Assembly: GCA_005473895.2 (NCBI GenBank)
Contig: SRJI02000007.1
Span: 1-64,000 of the forward strand
Direction of reading: 5' to 3'
Source: Carideicomes alvinocaridis
GTDB lineage: Bacteria > Pseudomonadota > Alphaproteobacteria > Rhodobacterales > Rhodobacteraceae
Length of the DNA stretch: 64,000 nt
This document shows positions 40,061-48,217 of the stretch, piece after piece. The notes beneath the pieces were generated by a model, which made no database searches, had not been told where the DNA came from, and saw nothing but the letters and a program-made list of their open reading frames with translations. The position numbers were made by a program, and so were the translations under genes. The first letter of the stretch is position 1, and every line of letters begins with the position of its first letter.

Positions 40061-42316
40061 ATGTCGAAATCCAAGATCACCCGCGAGGAGGCCCTAGCCT
40101 TCCACCTCGAACCCTTTCCCGGCAAGTTCGAGATCTCGGCCACCGTGCCCATGACCACCCAGCGGGACCTGAGCCTGGCCTATTCCCCCGGCGTCGCCGT
40201 CCCCTGCGAGGCGATCGCGGAATCCCCTGAGCTGGCCTACGACTACACCAACAAGGGCAACCTCGTGGCGGTGGTGTCGAATGGCACCGCGGTGCTGGGG
40301 CTGGGCAACCTCGGCGCGCTGGGGTCCAAGCCGGTGATGGAGGGCAAGGCGGTGCTGTTCAAGCGCTTCGCCGACGTCAATTCCATCGATATCGAGCTGG
40401 ATACCGAGGACCCGGAAGAGTTCATCAAGGCCTGCAAGCTGATGGGCCCGACCTTTGGCGGCATCAACCTCGAGGACATCAAGGCGCCGGAATGTTTCAT
40501 CATCGAGCAGCGGCTCAAGGAAGAGATGGACATCCCCGTCTTCCATGACGACCAGCACGGCACGGCGGTGATCTGTGCCGCCGGGCTGATCAACGCGCTG
40601 CACCTCTCGGGCAAGAAGATCGAGGAATGCCGCGTCGTGCTGAACGGCGCGGGTGCTGCGGGGATCGCCTGCCTGGAGCTGCTCAAGTCGATGGGCGCGC
40701 GGCACGAGAACTGCATCATGTGCGACACCAAGGGCGTGATCTACCAGGGCCGCACCGAGGGCATGAACCAGTGGAAATCGGCCCACGCGGTCAAGACCGA
40801 GCTGCGCAGCCTCGAACAGGCGATGGAGGGGGCGGACGTCTTCCTCGGCGTATCGGTGAAGGGCGCGGTGACCCAGGCGATGGTCGAGTCGATGGCCGAC
40901 AACCCGGTGATCTTTGCCATGGCCAACCCCGACCCCGAGATCACGCCGGAAGATGCGCACGAGGTCCGGCCCGACGCCATCGTCGCCACCGGCCGGTCGG
41001 ATTACCCGAACCAAGTCAACAACGTGCTGGGTTTCCCCTATCTCTTCCGCGGCGCGCTCGACATCCATGCGCGGGCGATCAACGACGAGATGAAGATCGC
41101 CTGTGCCGAGGCGCTGGCGGCGCTCGCGCGCGAGGACGTGCCGGACGAGGTGGCGCTGGCCTATGGCCGCAAGCTGACCTTCGGGCGGGATTACATCATC
41201 CCCACCCCCTTCGACCCGCGGCTGATCCACCGGATCCCGCCCGCGGTGGCCAAGGCCGGGATGAAGACCGGCGCCGCGCGGCGGCCGATCGTCGACATGG
41301 ATGCCTACGAGATCAAGCTCAAGGCGCGGATGGATCCGACCGCCTCGATCCTGCGGGGCATCAACGCCCGGGCCCGGCAGGCGCAGGCCCGCATGATCTT
41401 TGCCGAGGGGGACGACCCGCGGGTGCTGCGCGCCGCGGTGATGTACCAGCGCACCGGCTTCGGCAAGGCGCTGATCGTGGGCCGCGAGGCGGATGTGAAG
41501 GCCAAGCTGGAGGCCGCCGGCATGCCCGACGCCGTGCGCGAGCTGGAGGTGGTGAACGCCGCCAATACCGGCCAGCTGGAGACCTACAAGGAATTCCTCT
41601 ACCACCGGCTGCAACGCAAGGGTTACGACCAGACGGACATTCACCGGCTGGCCGCGCGGGACCGCCACGTCTTTGCCGCGCTGATGCTGGCGCATGGCCA
41701 TGGCGACGGGATGATCACCGGGGCGACGCGCAAGTCGGCCCATGCGCTGGACCTGATCGGCCATGTCTTCGACACCGATGCGGAGCATGGCGCGGTCGGC
41801 ATCACCGCGATCCTGCACAAGGGGCGCATCGTCTTCGTCGCCGACACGCTGGTGCATGAATGGCCGGACGAGACCGACCTTGCCAATATCGCCGAACGCG
41901 CCGCCTCGGTCGCGCGGGACATGGGGCTGGAGCCGCGGGTCGCCTTCGTGTCCTTCTCCACCTTCGGCTACCCGGTGTCGGAGCGGGCGGAGAAGATGCA
42001 TCTTGCGCCGAAGGTGCTGGAACGGCGCGGTGTCGACTTCGAGTTCGAGGGCGAGATGACCGTGGACGTGGCGCTGAACGCCAAGGCGCAGGCCGCCTAC
42101 CCGTTCTCGCGCCTGACCGGCCCGGCCAACATCCTCGTGGTTCCGGCGCGGCACTCGGCCTCGATCTCGGTCAAGCTGATGCAGGAGATGGCGGGTGCGA
42201 CGGTGATCGGTCCGATCCTGGCCGGCGTGGATCGGCCGATCCAGATTTGCTCGATCACCTCCACCGCGACCGACATCCTCAACATGGCGGTGCTCGCGGC
42301 CTGCAAGGTGGGGTAA
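40061..42316 (+). CDS. maeB: NADP-dependent malic enzyme with phosphotransacetylase-like domain (MaeB type)
   Basis: The enzyme converts malate to pyruvate and CO2 with NADP+. The product is 751 residues. The N-terminal half is the malic-enzyme domain: TVPMTTQRDLSLAYSPGVA with catalytic Tyr, FHDDQHGTAVI (about 160), a Rossmann motif VLNGAGAAGIACLELL, and NPDPEITPEDA. The C-terminal half (from about 435, RMIFAEGDDPRVLRAA) resembles phosphate acetyltransferase; in MaeB it is regulatory and binds acetyl-CoA. It is usual for alphaproteobacteria to have this long form. GGGAGAGAG precedes the start. No T-rich terminator is seen on the plus strand immediately after it. Confidence 0.94.
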   Translation: MSKSKITREEALAFHLEPFPGKFEISATVPMTTQRDLSLAYSPGVAVPCEAIAESPELAYDYTNKGNLVAVVSNGTAVLGLGNLGALGSKPVMEGKAVLFKRFADVNSIDIELDTEDPEEFIKACKLMGPTFGGINLEDIKAPECFIIEQRLKEEMDIPVFHDDQHGTAVICAAGLINALHLSGKKIEECRVVLNGAGAAGIACLELLKSMGARHENCIMCDTKGVIYQGRTEGMNQWKSAHAVKTELRSLEQAMEGADVFLGVSVKGAVTQAMVESMADNPVIFAMANPDPEITPEDAHEVRPDAIVATGRSDYPNQVNNVLGFPYLFRGALDIHARAINDEMKIACAEALAALAREDVPDEVALAYGRKLTFGRDYIIPTPFDPRLIHRIPPAVAKAGMKTGAARRPIVDMDAYEIKLKARMDPTASILRGINARARQAQARMIFAEGDDPRVLRAAVMYQRTGFGKALIVGREADVKAKLEAAGMPDAVRELEVVNAANTGQLETYKEFLYHRLQRKGYDQTDIHRLAARDRHVFAALMLAHGHGDGMITGATRKSAHALDLIGHVFDTDAEHGAVGITAILHKGRIVFVADTLVHEWPDETDLANIAERAASVARDMGLEPRVAFVSFSTFGYPVSERAEKMHLAPKVLERRGVDFEFEGEMTVDVALNAKAQAAYPFSRLTGPANILVVPARHSASISVKLMQEMAGATVIGPILAGVDRPIQICSITSTATDILNMAVLAACKVG

Positions 42317-42433
42317 GCAGAAAATTCACAGCGAATTCGAGTCTTTACCCGAAAATCAAAGGCTTAGAGATATGTTGTTACTTGCGTAGTGACGCAGATT
42401 GAGCATATCCTCTGTGTAGGTGCATAGAACACC

Positions 42434-42463
42434 AAAAAAATGGGCCCACTCGAAAGTGGGCCC
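42434..42463 (-). terminator. Strong Rho-independent terminator of the minus-strand small transcript
   Basis: On the minus strand GGGCCCACT pairs with AGTGGGCCC around a TTCG tetraloop (42442-42463), followed by A and seven T (42440-42434). Stem, very stable loop and T-run are all near ideal. On the plus strand there is no T-run, so it serves the minus-strand transcript, although the stem could also slow transcription leaving maeB. Confidence 0.85.
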
Positions 42464-42506
42464 CAGTAGTGAAGCTACCTACAAGGGCAGCGCAAGTTGC
42501 CTCGGC

Positions 42507-42590
42507 TTAGGCCATCGGCGGGTGTGGGCGCACACCCACTCCTGCCGACCCAAGCGAAGCCTCGAATACGAGCGTACGAATACGACCATA
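42507..42590 (-). CDS. 27-residue peptide with extended Shine-Dalgarno sequence (unknown)
   Basis: The frame encodes MVVFVRSYSRLRLGRQEVGV plus RPHPPMA and a stop. It is Arg-rich with no signal peptide. The remarkable part is its leader: AGAAAGGAGGT (42605-42596 region) is fully complementary over 11 bases to the 16S rRNA 3' end type ACCTCCTTTCT, with ideal spacing to the ATG. The second half of the ORF is folded into the GGGTGTG/CACACCC hairpin of the transcript. It may be a small expressed protein, a leader-type peptide, or a ribosome-binding decoy; there is no downstream gene on this strand before the terminator. Confidence 0.4.
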   Translation of the reverse strand, partial: YGRIRTLVFEASLGSAGVGVRPHPPMA

Positions 42591-42643
42591 TCCAACCTCC
42601 TTTCTCGAGATACCAGAGAGGGTCTGGTGACCCATCCGAGGCG

Positions 42644-42679
42644 CTATGCCTCAAATTCGCTAGGCGGAGTCCGGCGCAT
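42644..42679 (-). CDS. 11-residue upstream peptide (unknown)
   Basis: A minimal frame, MRRTPPSEFEA then TAG, with GGGAGG 8 bases before the ATG. It precedes the 27-residue frame by 53 bases on the same strand. Too short for any family assignment; listed because the ribosome binding site is good and the two ORFs share one apparent transcript. Confidence 0.25.
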   Translation of the reverse strand: MRRTPPSEFEA

Positions 42680-42795
42680 ATCTTGTGCCTCCCGAGAAGA
42701 AGGTGGCTAAATAGTGGCTGTATCAGGCGTGTTGATCAAGCAAACGTTGAGCTTGACTCGCAAAAATAGAATCCCCTGAAGTCAAAGAGTCACCC

Positions 42796-43662
42796 ATGAC
42801 CATCTGGAACCTCGGCTCCATCAATATCGACCGGGTCTACGACCTGCCCCGCCTGCCCGGCCCCGGGGAAACGCTGGCCTCCACCCGGCTGACCGAGGGG
42901 CTGGGCGGCAAGGGGGCCAACATGTCGGTGGCCGCTGGCCGCGCCGGGTCGCGCTGCGCCCATATCGGCGCGGTGGGGCCGGACGGGGACTGGTGTGTCG
43001 AGCGGCTGACGGAATACGGCGTCGATACCCGCCACATCGCCCGGCTGGGCGCGGCCACCGGGCATGCGATCATCATGGTCGATGCGGAGGGCGAGAATGC
43101 CATCGTCCTGTTCCAGGGGGCGAACCGCGCCATCGCCGACGAGATGATCGGCGCTGCGCTGGCAGAGGCGCAGACCGGCGACATCCTCCTGATGCAGAAC
43201 GAGACCAACGGACAGGCATTTGCAGCCGAAACAGGGTCGAAACTGGGGCTGCGCATCGCCTATGCCGCGGCGCCCTTCGAGCCCGAGGCGGTGACCGCCC
43301 TCCTGCCCTTCCTCGACCTGCTGTTCCTGAACGAGGTGGAGGCCGCGCAGCTGGAAAAGGCCACGGGCCGCAAGGTGCAGGAACTGCCGGTGGCCGATAT
43401 CCTCGTGACGCTGGGCGCTCGCGGCGTGCGCTGGCACGGGGCCGACGGGGTGCGCGAGCTGCCGGCGCCGCGGGTGAAGGCGGTGGACACGACCGGAGCC
43501 GGCGACACCTTCACCGGCTACGTCCTCGCGGGGCTCGACCAGGGCATGCCGATGGAACAGGCGATCGGGCTGGCGACGCGGGCCGCCGCGCTGATGGTGA
43601 CGCGGCATGGCACGGCCGACGTGATCCCCGACTTGAAGGATGTGCGCGCCTTCCGGCCCTGA
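42796..43662 (+). CDS. PfkB-family carbohydrate kinase (ribokinase-like)
   Basis: Ribokinase-family enzymes phosphorylate ribose or other sugars or nucleosides with ATP. The product is 288 residues, with the N-terminal PfkB motif as GGKGANMSVAAGRAGS (37-52), substrate-binding NID near residue 10, and the C-terminal anion hole and catalytic base DTTGAGDTFTGYV (about 233-245, Asp in GAGD). A sugar transporter is not encoded nearby, so the substrate is open; ribokinase is the closest type by the GSINIDRVYDLPRLPGPGET start. Confidence 0.85.
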   Translation: MTIWNLGSINIDRVYDLPRLPGPGETLASTRLTEGLGGKGANMSVAAGRAGSRCAHIGAVGPDGDWCVERLTEYGVDTRHIARLGAATGHAIIMVDAEGENAIVLFQGANRAIADEMIGAALAEAQTGDILLMQNETNGQAFAAETGSKLGLRIAYAAAPFEPEAVTALLPFLDLLFLNEVEAAQLEKATGRKVQELPVADILVTLGARGVRWHGADGVRELPAPRVKAVDTTGAGDTFTGYVLAGLDQGMPMEQAIGLATRAAALMVTRHGTADVIPDLKDVRAFRP

Positions 43663-43731
43663 GCGGATTGGGCGATGACCTCGGATCGACTTGGGTCTAG
43701 CCTCTGCGCGAATCCGCCAAGGAGGTTTTGC

Positions 43732-44220
43732 ATGAGCGACGACACCTACCTGATCCGTGCCGACGAGATCGCCTCGATGGAGGGGCTGCACAAGGTGCAT
43801 TTCATCGATCCCGGCGCGGTGCGCACCAACAAGTCCCTCGGCGACCGGACCGGCCTGACCGGCCTCGGCATCCACGTGATCGAGGTGGCGCCGGGCCAGG
43901 CTTCCACCGCGCTTCACATGCACCACGACGAGGACGAGGGCGTCTTCATCCTCGACGGGACCGCGACGGCGGTGATCGGCGACGAGGAGCACAGCGTCGG
44001 GCCGGGGGATTTCATCGGTTACCGCAAGGGCGGCCTGCCCCACCGGCTGATCAATTCCGGTGACGAGGTGCTGCGCGTGCTGGTCATGGGCCAGCGCCTC
44101 GCGGCCGATGTGTGCGATTACCCGGAGGCGGGCAAGCGCATGTTCCGCAGCGCGGGCCTGCCTGCCAACGTGGTGCCGCTGGACGCGGTGGAGACCCCGA
44201 GCGTCGGGCGCAAGAGCTGA
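43732..44220 (+). CDS. Cupin-domain protein
   Basis: A single-domain cupin of 162 residues, function not assigned. The first cupin motif is in ALHMHHDEDEGVFILDGTATAVIG (His, His, Glu as likely metal ligands) and the second in GDFIGYRKGGLPHRLINSGDEVLRVLVMGQ. The start at 43732 has an excellent AAGGAGG at 8 bases. A C-terminal extension (VCDYPEAGKRMFRSAGLPANVV) is typical of cupins annotated as sugar-phosphate isomerase-like or transcriptional regulators without HTH. It is in a run of unrelated single genes. Confidence 0.75.
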   Translation: MSDDTYLIRADEIASMEGLHKVHFIDPGAVRTNKSLGDRTGLTGLGIHVIEVAPGQASTALHMHHDEDEGVFILDGTATAVIGDEEHSVGPGDFIGYRKGGLPHRLINSGDEVLRVLVMGQRLAADVCDYPEAGKRMFRSAGLPANVVPLDAVETPSVGRKS

Positions 44221-44295
44221 TCCCGCTGGCCGGGCGGCGCGGCCGGGCTAGCTTCGGCGGGATGCGCGCGCGGGCGAACCAGGCGGGGGTGATGT

Positions 44296-45078
44296 ATGAA
44301 GCAGGATATCGAGGTTCATCTCGTCTACGAGGCCGACGCGCCGACCGACATGCTGCTGCAGATCGAGGTGGCGGACCTTCCCGACCAGCGTATCAGCGAC
44401 CCCCGGCTCGACACCACCCCGGTGGCGGAGTTTGCGCGGATCGGGGCCGAGGAAGGGATGGGCGAGCGGATCTGGATCCGGACCGAGGGCGAGTTCCGCT
44501 GCACCTACCGGGTGCGGGTGGAGGTGGATCGCCCGGCGCTCGACCTGGCCGCCCTGCCCGCGGTGCCGCCGCACATGCTGGCCGGTGACAAGGTGCGTTA
44601 TCTCATGCCGTCGCGCTATTGCCCCTCGGACGAGTTCCAGAACTTCGTCGCGGCGGAATTCGGCGGGTTGTCGGGCGGCGCGCAGATCGCCGCCATGCGC
44701 GACTGGATCAACGGCGCCTTCACCTACGTGCCGGGATCGAGCAACGCGCAGACCACCGCGCTCGATTCCTTCGTGCAACGCCAGGGGGTGTGCCGCGACT
44801 TTGCCCATGTGATGATCACGCTCGCCCGCGCGGCGGCGGTGCCGGCCCGCTTCGCCAGCGTCTACGCGCCCGGGGTCAGGCCGCCGGATTTCCACGCCGT
44901 GGCGGAGGTCTTCCTGGATGGCACGTGGCACCTGGTCGACCCGACCGGCATGGCCGGGCCGGACAGCATCGCGCGGATCGGCGTCGGGGCGGACGCGGCG
45001 CAGGTGGCCTTCCTGTCGTCGTTCGGCCCGCTGCGGATGCTCGAGCAATCGGTCTCGGTGACGGAGCTGCCGGGCTGA
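44296..45078 (+). CDS. Transglutaminase-like (cysteine protease fold) family protein
   Basis: The 260-residue product has an N-terminal beta-rich domain (about 1-95, with RCTYRVRVEV) and a transglutaminase-like domain. The catalytic triad is visible: Cys about 166 in QGVCRDFAHVM, His about 200 in DFHAVAEVFLDGTWH, Asp about 215 in LVDPTGMA. Family members act as proteases or cross-linking enzymes in the cytoplasm or periplasm; no signal peptide is seen here. Genes of this kind are often near an alpha-E/DUF403 protein, which is absent here. Confidence 0.85.
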   Translation: MKQDIEVHLVYEADAPTDMLLQIEVADLPDQRISDPRLDTTPVAEFARIGAEEGMGERIWIRTEGEFRCTYRVRVEVDRPALDLAALPAVPPHMLAGDKVRYLMPSRYCPSDEFQNFVAAEFGGLSGGAQIAAMRDWINGAFTYVPGSSNAQTTALDSFVQRQGVCRDFAHVMITLARAAAVPARFASVYAPGVRPPDFHAVAEVFLDGTWHLVDPTGMAGPDSIARIGVGADAAQVAFLSSFGPLRMLEQSVSVTELPG

Positions 45079-45111
45079 ATCGGGCCGGAACAGAGACTGA
45101 TTTCGCGTGGA

Positions 45112-45142
45112 GCGGGGCCGGGACGCGATCGCCCGGCCCCGC
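45112..45142. terminator. Hairpin between convergent transglutaminase and GST genes
   Basis: An 11-base stem, GCGGGGCCGGG (45112-45122) with CCCGGCCCCGC (45132-45142), and a 9-base loop. Weak T content on either side (plus: CACTTTGT). Position between two converging genes supports a terminator role. Confidence 0.55.
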
Positions 45143-45151
45143 CACTTTGTC

Positions 45152-45853
45152 TCAGGCTTCGCGCGGGGGGATGTTGCTGGCCTTCTGCACCGCCGGCCGC
45201 TCGTAGAAGCGTTTCACGTAGGCCACGCAGTTGGGATGATCGTCCCAGCCGACCACGTCCTTCGCGCCGTAGAAATCCAGCGCGTTGAGCCAGGGCGCCA
45301 GCGCGATGTCGGCGACGGAGAATTCGCCCGCGATCCAGTCCTTCCCCTCGAGCTGGCCTTCCACCACGTTGAGCAGTCGCTTCGCCTCGCCGATGAAGCG
45401 GTCGCGGGCGGTCGGATCCTCCATCTTCGCCCCGGCGAACTTGTAGAAGAAGCCGAGCTGCCCGAACATCGGGCCGACGCCGCCCATCTGGAACATCAGC
45501 CATTGCGTGATGTGATGCCGCTCGGTCGCATTGTTGCCCAGCAGCTGGCCGGATTTCTCGGCCAGGTACAGCAGGATCGCGCCGGATTCGAACAGGGCGA
45601 TCGGATCGCCGTCGGGCCCGACCGGGTCGATGATGGCGGGGATCTTGTTGTTGGGGTTGAGCGACAGGTATTCCGGCGACCGGACATATTCGTCGCCCAG
45701 CGGCACCCGGTGCCATTCGTAGGGCAGGCCGGTCTCTTCCAGCATGATGGAGGCCTTCACCCCGTTGGGCGTCGGGAAGGAATAGAGCTGGATGACCTTC
45801 GGGTCCTCGGCGGGCCACTTGGCATTGATCGGGTGGTCGGTAACGGATTTCAT
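45152..45853 (-). CDS. Glutathione S-transferase family protein (YghU/YfcG type)
   Basis: Members of this group have disulfide-bond reductase activity with glutathione. The product is 233 residues from MKSVTDHPINAKWP, with GAGGAGC upstream. The thioredoxin-like N-terminal domain has LYSFPTPNGVKASIMLEE and the group-typical LNPNNKIPAIIDP, with ALFESGAILLYLAEK for glutathione binding; the C-terminal helical domain has TQWLMFQMGGVGPMFGQ and DWIAGEFSVADIALAPW. The Asn/Thr-Pro active site fits the Nu-class (YfcG/YghU) proteins. Confidence 0.9.
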   Translation of the reverse strand: MKSVTDHPINAKWPAEDPKVIQLYSFPTPNGVKASIMLEETGLPYEWHRVPLGDEYVRSPEYLSLNPNNKIPAIIDPVGPDGDPIALFESGAILLYLAEKSGQLLGNNATERHHITQWLMFQMGGVGPMFGQLGFFYKFAGAKMEDPTARDRFIGEAKRLLNVVEGQLEGKDWIAGEFSVADIALAPWLNALDFYGAKDVVGWDDHPNCVAYVKRFYERPAVQKASNIPPREA

Positions 45854-46003
45854 CTGTTGCTCCTCTGCTACGGCTTGGCTGCAATGTGACACGGCACTCG
45901 CCCATTGAAAGGGCGGAACCTGTGCGATTGGGACATATCCTATGCGCGACGACGCAGGGGACCGGGTGGAACCCTGCGGGTCTGACGAACGGGAGCACAT
46001 GAC

Positions 46004-46435
46004 ATGCTGAACGAATTCAAGGACTTCATCGCCAAGGGCAACGTGATGGACATGGCGGTGGGCATCATCGTCGGCGCCGCCTTCACGGCGATCGTGAATT
46101 CCATGGTGGGCGACATCCTCAACCCGATCATCGGGCTGTTCACCGGCGGGTTCGACTTCACCAACAATTACTGGGTGCTGGCGGGGACGGTCCCGCCCGA
46201 TGCCTCGCTGGAGGCCGCGCGCGAGGCCGGCGCCTCGATCTTCGCCTACGGGTCGTTCCTGATGGCGGTGATCAACTTCCTCATCATCGCCTTCGTGGTC
46301 TTCATGCTGGTGCGTTACGTCAACAAGATAAAGGCCCTGGCCGACAAGCCCGACGAGATCGCGCCCGAGGTGCATACCGGGCCGTCGCAGCTGGACGTGC
46401 TGCTGGAAATCCGGGACGAGCTGCGCAAGGGCTGA
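46004..46435 (+). CDS. mscL: Large-conductance mechanosensitive channel MscL
   Basis: MscL opens under membrane tension to release solutes in osmotic downshock. The product is 143 residues: N-terminal amphipathic helix [18 protein letters not shown], first transmembrane helix with the gate ([17 protein letters not shown]), periplasmic loop (about 47-77), second helix ([19 protein letters not shown]), and a C-terminal cytoplasmic helix ending [12 protein letters not shown] strong hairpin follows. Confidence 0.97.
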   Translation: MLNEFKDFIAKGNVMDMAVGIIVGAAFTAIVNSMVGDILNPIIGLFTGGFDFTNNYWVLAGTVPPDASLEAAREAGASIFAYGSFLMAVINFLIIAFVVFMLVRYVNKIKALADKPDEIAPEVHTGPSQLDVLLEIRDELRKG

Positions 46436-46470
46436 CCGCCCGATAGCCTGCTCGATCCGGGATCATAGCC

Positions 46471-46505
46471 AGAGGTCCGGGGGGGCCAGCCGCCCCCGGA
46501 CCTCT
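46471..46505 (+). terminator. mscL terminator hairpin
   Basis: A 13-base perfect stem, AGAGGTCCGGGGG (46471-46483) with CCCCCGGACCTCT (46493-46505), and a 9-base loop. Followed by TCCTG, not a strong T-run, but the stem is very stable. The remaining 46506-46727 up to the oxidoreductase operon holds no gene and should contain its promoter. Confidence 0.7.
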
Positions 46506-46727
46506 TCCTGCGTCCGCAGGCGCGGGGGGCTTTGACCGCCTCTCTCCCATCGCAAGACATCTCCGATCAGCCCACCGCAGGCCTCCCGAGGGCCGGCGCG
46601 CCATGGTGGCTATCCTCCGCCGATCACGCCGGGGAAAGCTGGGCCGGTTCGGAGAGCACGGAACAACCCACGGTCGGGTCTGTTTCTGTCTGGACGGTTC
46701 AAGACAGCGGATGCCATCGGAGAAACC

Positions 46728-47246
46728 ATGCAGACCACCCTCAGTATCAACGGCACGGAGCACAGGCTCGACCTCGACACGCGGGTCACCCTGCTGGACG
46801 CGCTTCGTGATCACCTCGGGCTGTGCGGCTCGAAGAAAGGCTGCGATCACGGGCAGTGCGGCGCCTGCACGGTGCTGGTCGGGGGGCGGCGCATCAATGC
46901 CTGCCTGACCCTCGCCGTGATGCATGACGGCGACGAGATCACCACCGTGGAGGGCCTTGCCGAAGGGGCCGACGGGGGGCTGTCGCCGCTGCAGCGGGCC
47001 TTCATCACCCATGACGGGTTCCAGTGCGGCTATTGCACGCCGGGACAGCTGTGCTCGGCCACTGGGATGCTGGGCGAACTGGCCGAGGGCTGGCCCAGCC
47101 ATGCCAGCGCCGACCTCGACGGCAATTACGAGCTGTCGCAGGAAGAGCTGTCCGAGCGGATGAGCGGAAATATCTGCCGCTGCTCCTGCTATCCCGGGAT
47201 CAACGCGGCGATCCGGGACGCGGCCGGTGCGGAGGGCAGGAAATGA
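46728..47246 (+). CDS. Molybdenum hydroxylase iron-sulfur subunit (PaoA/CoxS-like)
   Basis: This is the small subunit that carries electrons from the molybdenum site to FAD in xanthine-oxidase-family enzymes. The product is 172 residues. It has two [2Fe-2S] motifs: the plant-ferredoxin type ([15 protein letters not shown], about 33-47, plus a later Cys in INAC) and the family-specific CGYC (about 102-105) with CRCSC near 145. Unlike E. coli PaoA it has no Tat signal, so the complex should be cytoplasmic. It is joined by ATGA overlap to the FAD subunit, in the small-medium-large order. Confidence 0.9.
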   Translation: MQTTLSINGTEHRLDLDTRVTLLDALRDHLGLCGSKKGCDHGQCGACTVLVGGRRINACLTLAVMHDGDEITTVEGLAEGADGGLSPLQRAFITHDGFQCGYCTPGQLCSATGMLGELAEGWPSHASADLDGNYELSQEELSERMSGNICRCSCYPGINAAIRDAAGAEGRK

Positions 47247-48217
47247 GACCTTTCGATTACGTCCGGGCCACCGATGCGGCCGGCGCGAGCAATGCCGCGC
47301 AGGCGGCCAACGCGGCCTTCATCGCCGGGGGCACCAACCTGCTGGACCTTATGAAGCTGGAGGTGATGGCGCCGGAAAAGCTGGTGGACATCTCGCGCAT
47401 GGGGCTCGACCAGGTTGAGGAACAGGGCAGGGACCTGCGCATCGGCGCGACCGTGACCAACAGCGACCTGGCCGCCGACCTGCGCGTGCGGGCCCGCTGG
47501 CCCGTCCTGTCGCGCGCCCTGCTTGCCGGGGCCAGCGGCCAGCTGCGCAACAAGGCGACCACCGGCGGCAACCTGCTGCAGCGCACCCGCTGCCCGTATT
47601 TCTACGACACCGACACGCCCTGCAACAAGCGGCAGCCGGGCGAGGGCTGTTCGGCGCTGGGGGGCGAGACGCGCAACCACGCGATCCTCGGCACCAGCGC
47701 GGAGTGCATCGCCCTGCATCCCAGCGACATGGCCGTGGCCCTGCGCGCGCTCGATGCCCGGGTGGAGGTGCGCGTGCCCGACGGCGCCGTCACCGAGCAT
47801 GAGCTGGGCGACTTCCACCGCCAGCCCGGCGACCGCCCGGACCGGGAGACGGTGCTGAACCAGGGCGACCTGATCACCTCGGTCCTGCTGCCCGCGCCGG
47901 CCGGCGACCGGCAGGTCTATCGCAAGGTGCGCGACCGGGCCTCCTATGCCTTCGCGCTGGTCTCCGTCGCCGCCGTCCTGCGGGTGGAGGAGGGGCGCAT
48001 CGCCCATGCCGCCATCGGCTTCGGCGGGCTGGGCACCGTGCCCTGGCGCGACCCGTCGGTCGACGAGCTGCTGACCGGCGAGCGGCCCACCACGGCGCTG
48101 TTCGACAAGGCCGCCGACCTGCTGTTGCAGGGGGCCGAGACCCATGGCGGCGACGATTTCAAACCCCCGCTCGCCCGCCGGGTGCTGCGGGCCGTATTGG
48201 AGGAGGCCACGGCATGA
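47243..48217 (+). CDS. Molybdenum hydroxylase FAD-binding subunit (PaoB-like)
   Basis: The medium subunit transfers electrons to the final acceptor. The product is 324 residues. FAD-binding segments are [19 protein letters not shown] (about 24-42) and [21 protein letters not shown] Cys-rich insertion follows ([24 protein letters not shown], then [13 protein letters not shown]), which in PaoB-type subunits holds an extra [4Fe-4S] cluster. That insertion separates it from CO-dehydrogenase CoxM and supports an aldehyde-oxidoreductase type. Start and stop overlap both neighbours by ATGA. Confidence 0.88.
   Translation: MRPFDYVRATDAAGASNAAQAANAAFIAGGTNLLDLMKLEVMAPEKLVDISRMGLDQVEEQGRDLRIGATVTNSDLAADLRVRARWPVLSRALLAGASGQLRNKATTGGNLLQRTRCPYFYDTDTPCNKRQPGEGCSALGGETRNHAILGTSAECIALHPSDMAVALRALDARVEVRVPDGAVTEHELGDFHRQPGDRPDRETVLNQGDLITSVLLPAPAGDRQVYRKVRDRASYAFALVSVAAVLRVEEGRIAHAAIGFGGLGTVPWRDPSVDELLTGERPTTALFDKAADLLLQGAETHGGDDFKPPLARRVLRAVLEEATA

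Larger units (their letters stand above)
42434..42715 (-). ncRNA. Candidate small RNA or dicistronic mini-mRNA
   Basis: Inferred minus-strand transcript of about 250-280 bases ending at the terminator at 42434. Stem-loops seen along it are ACCAGA...TCTGGT (about 42616-42633), and GGGTGTG CGCC CACACCC closed by TCGGC/GCCGA (about 42515-42550). Two short ORFs (11 and 27 codons) each have a Shine-Dalgarno sequence. The 5' end is a guess: TTGATC then CACTAT 17 bases later (around 42734-42706) is a weak promoter match. It does not resemble an RNA family I know. Confidence 0.4.
42317..42795. other. Intergenic region with minus-strand small transcript candidate
   Basis: The 479 bases between maeB and the PfkB kinase gene are less GC-rich than their surroundings and have no long conserved gene. 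The minus strand holds two tiny ORFs with good ribosome binding sites, several stem-loops and a textbook terminator (listed separately). A longer plus-strand frame (42497-42769) has no start signal and no recognisable content and is not called. Confidence 0.6.

Noticed and set aside
40094-42154. 686-codon frame opposite maeB
   Set aside because: Antisense shadow without recognisable features; MaeB is certain.
42497-42769. 90-codon plus-strand frame between maeB and the PfkB kinase
   Set aside because: No ribosome binding site or family resemblance; it overlaps the structured minus-strand transcript, which explains the sequence better.
45205-45220. GTTTCACGT in the GST gene as parS
   Set aside because: Only one half of the palindrome matches; it is explained by coding for Tyr-Val-Lys-Arg.
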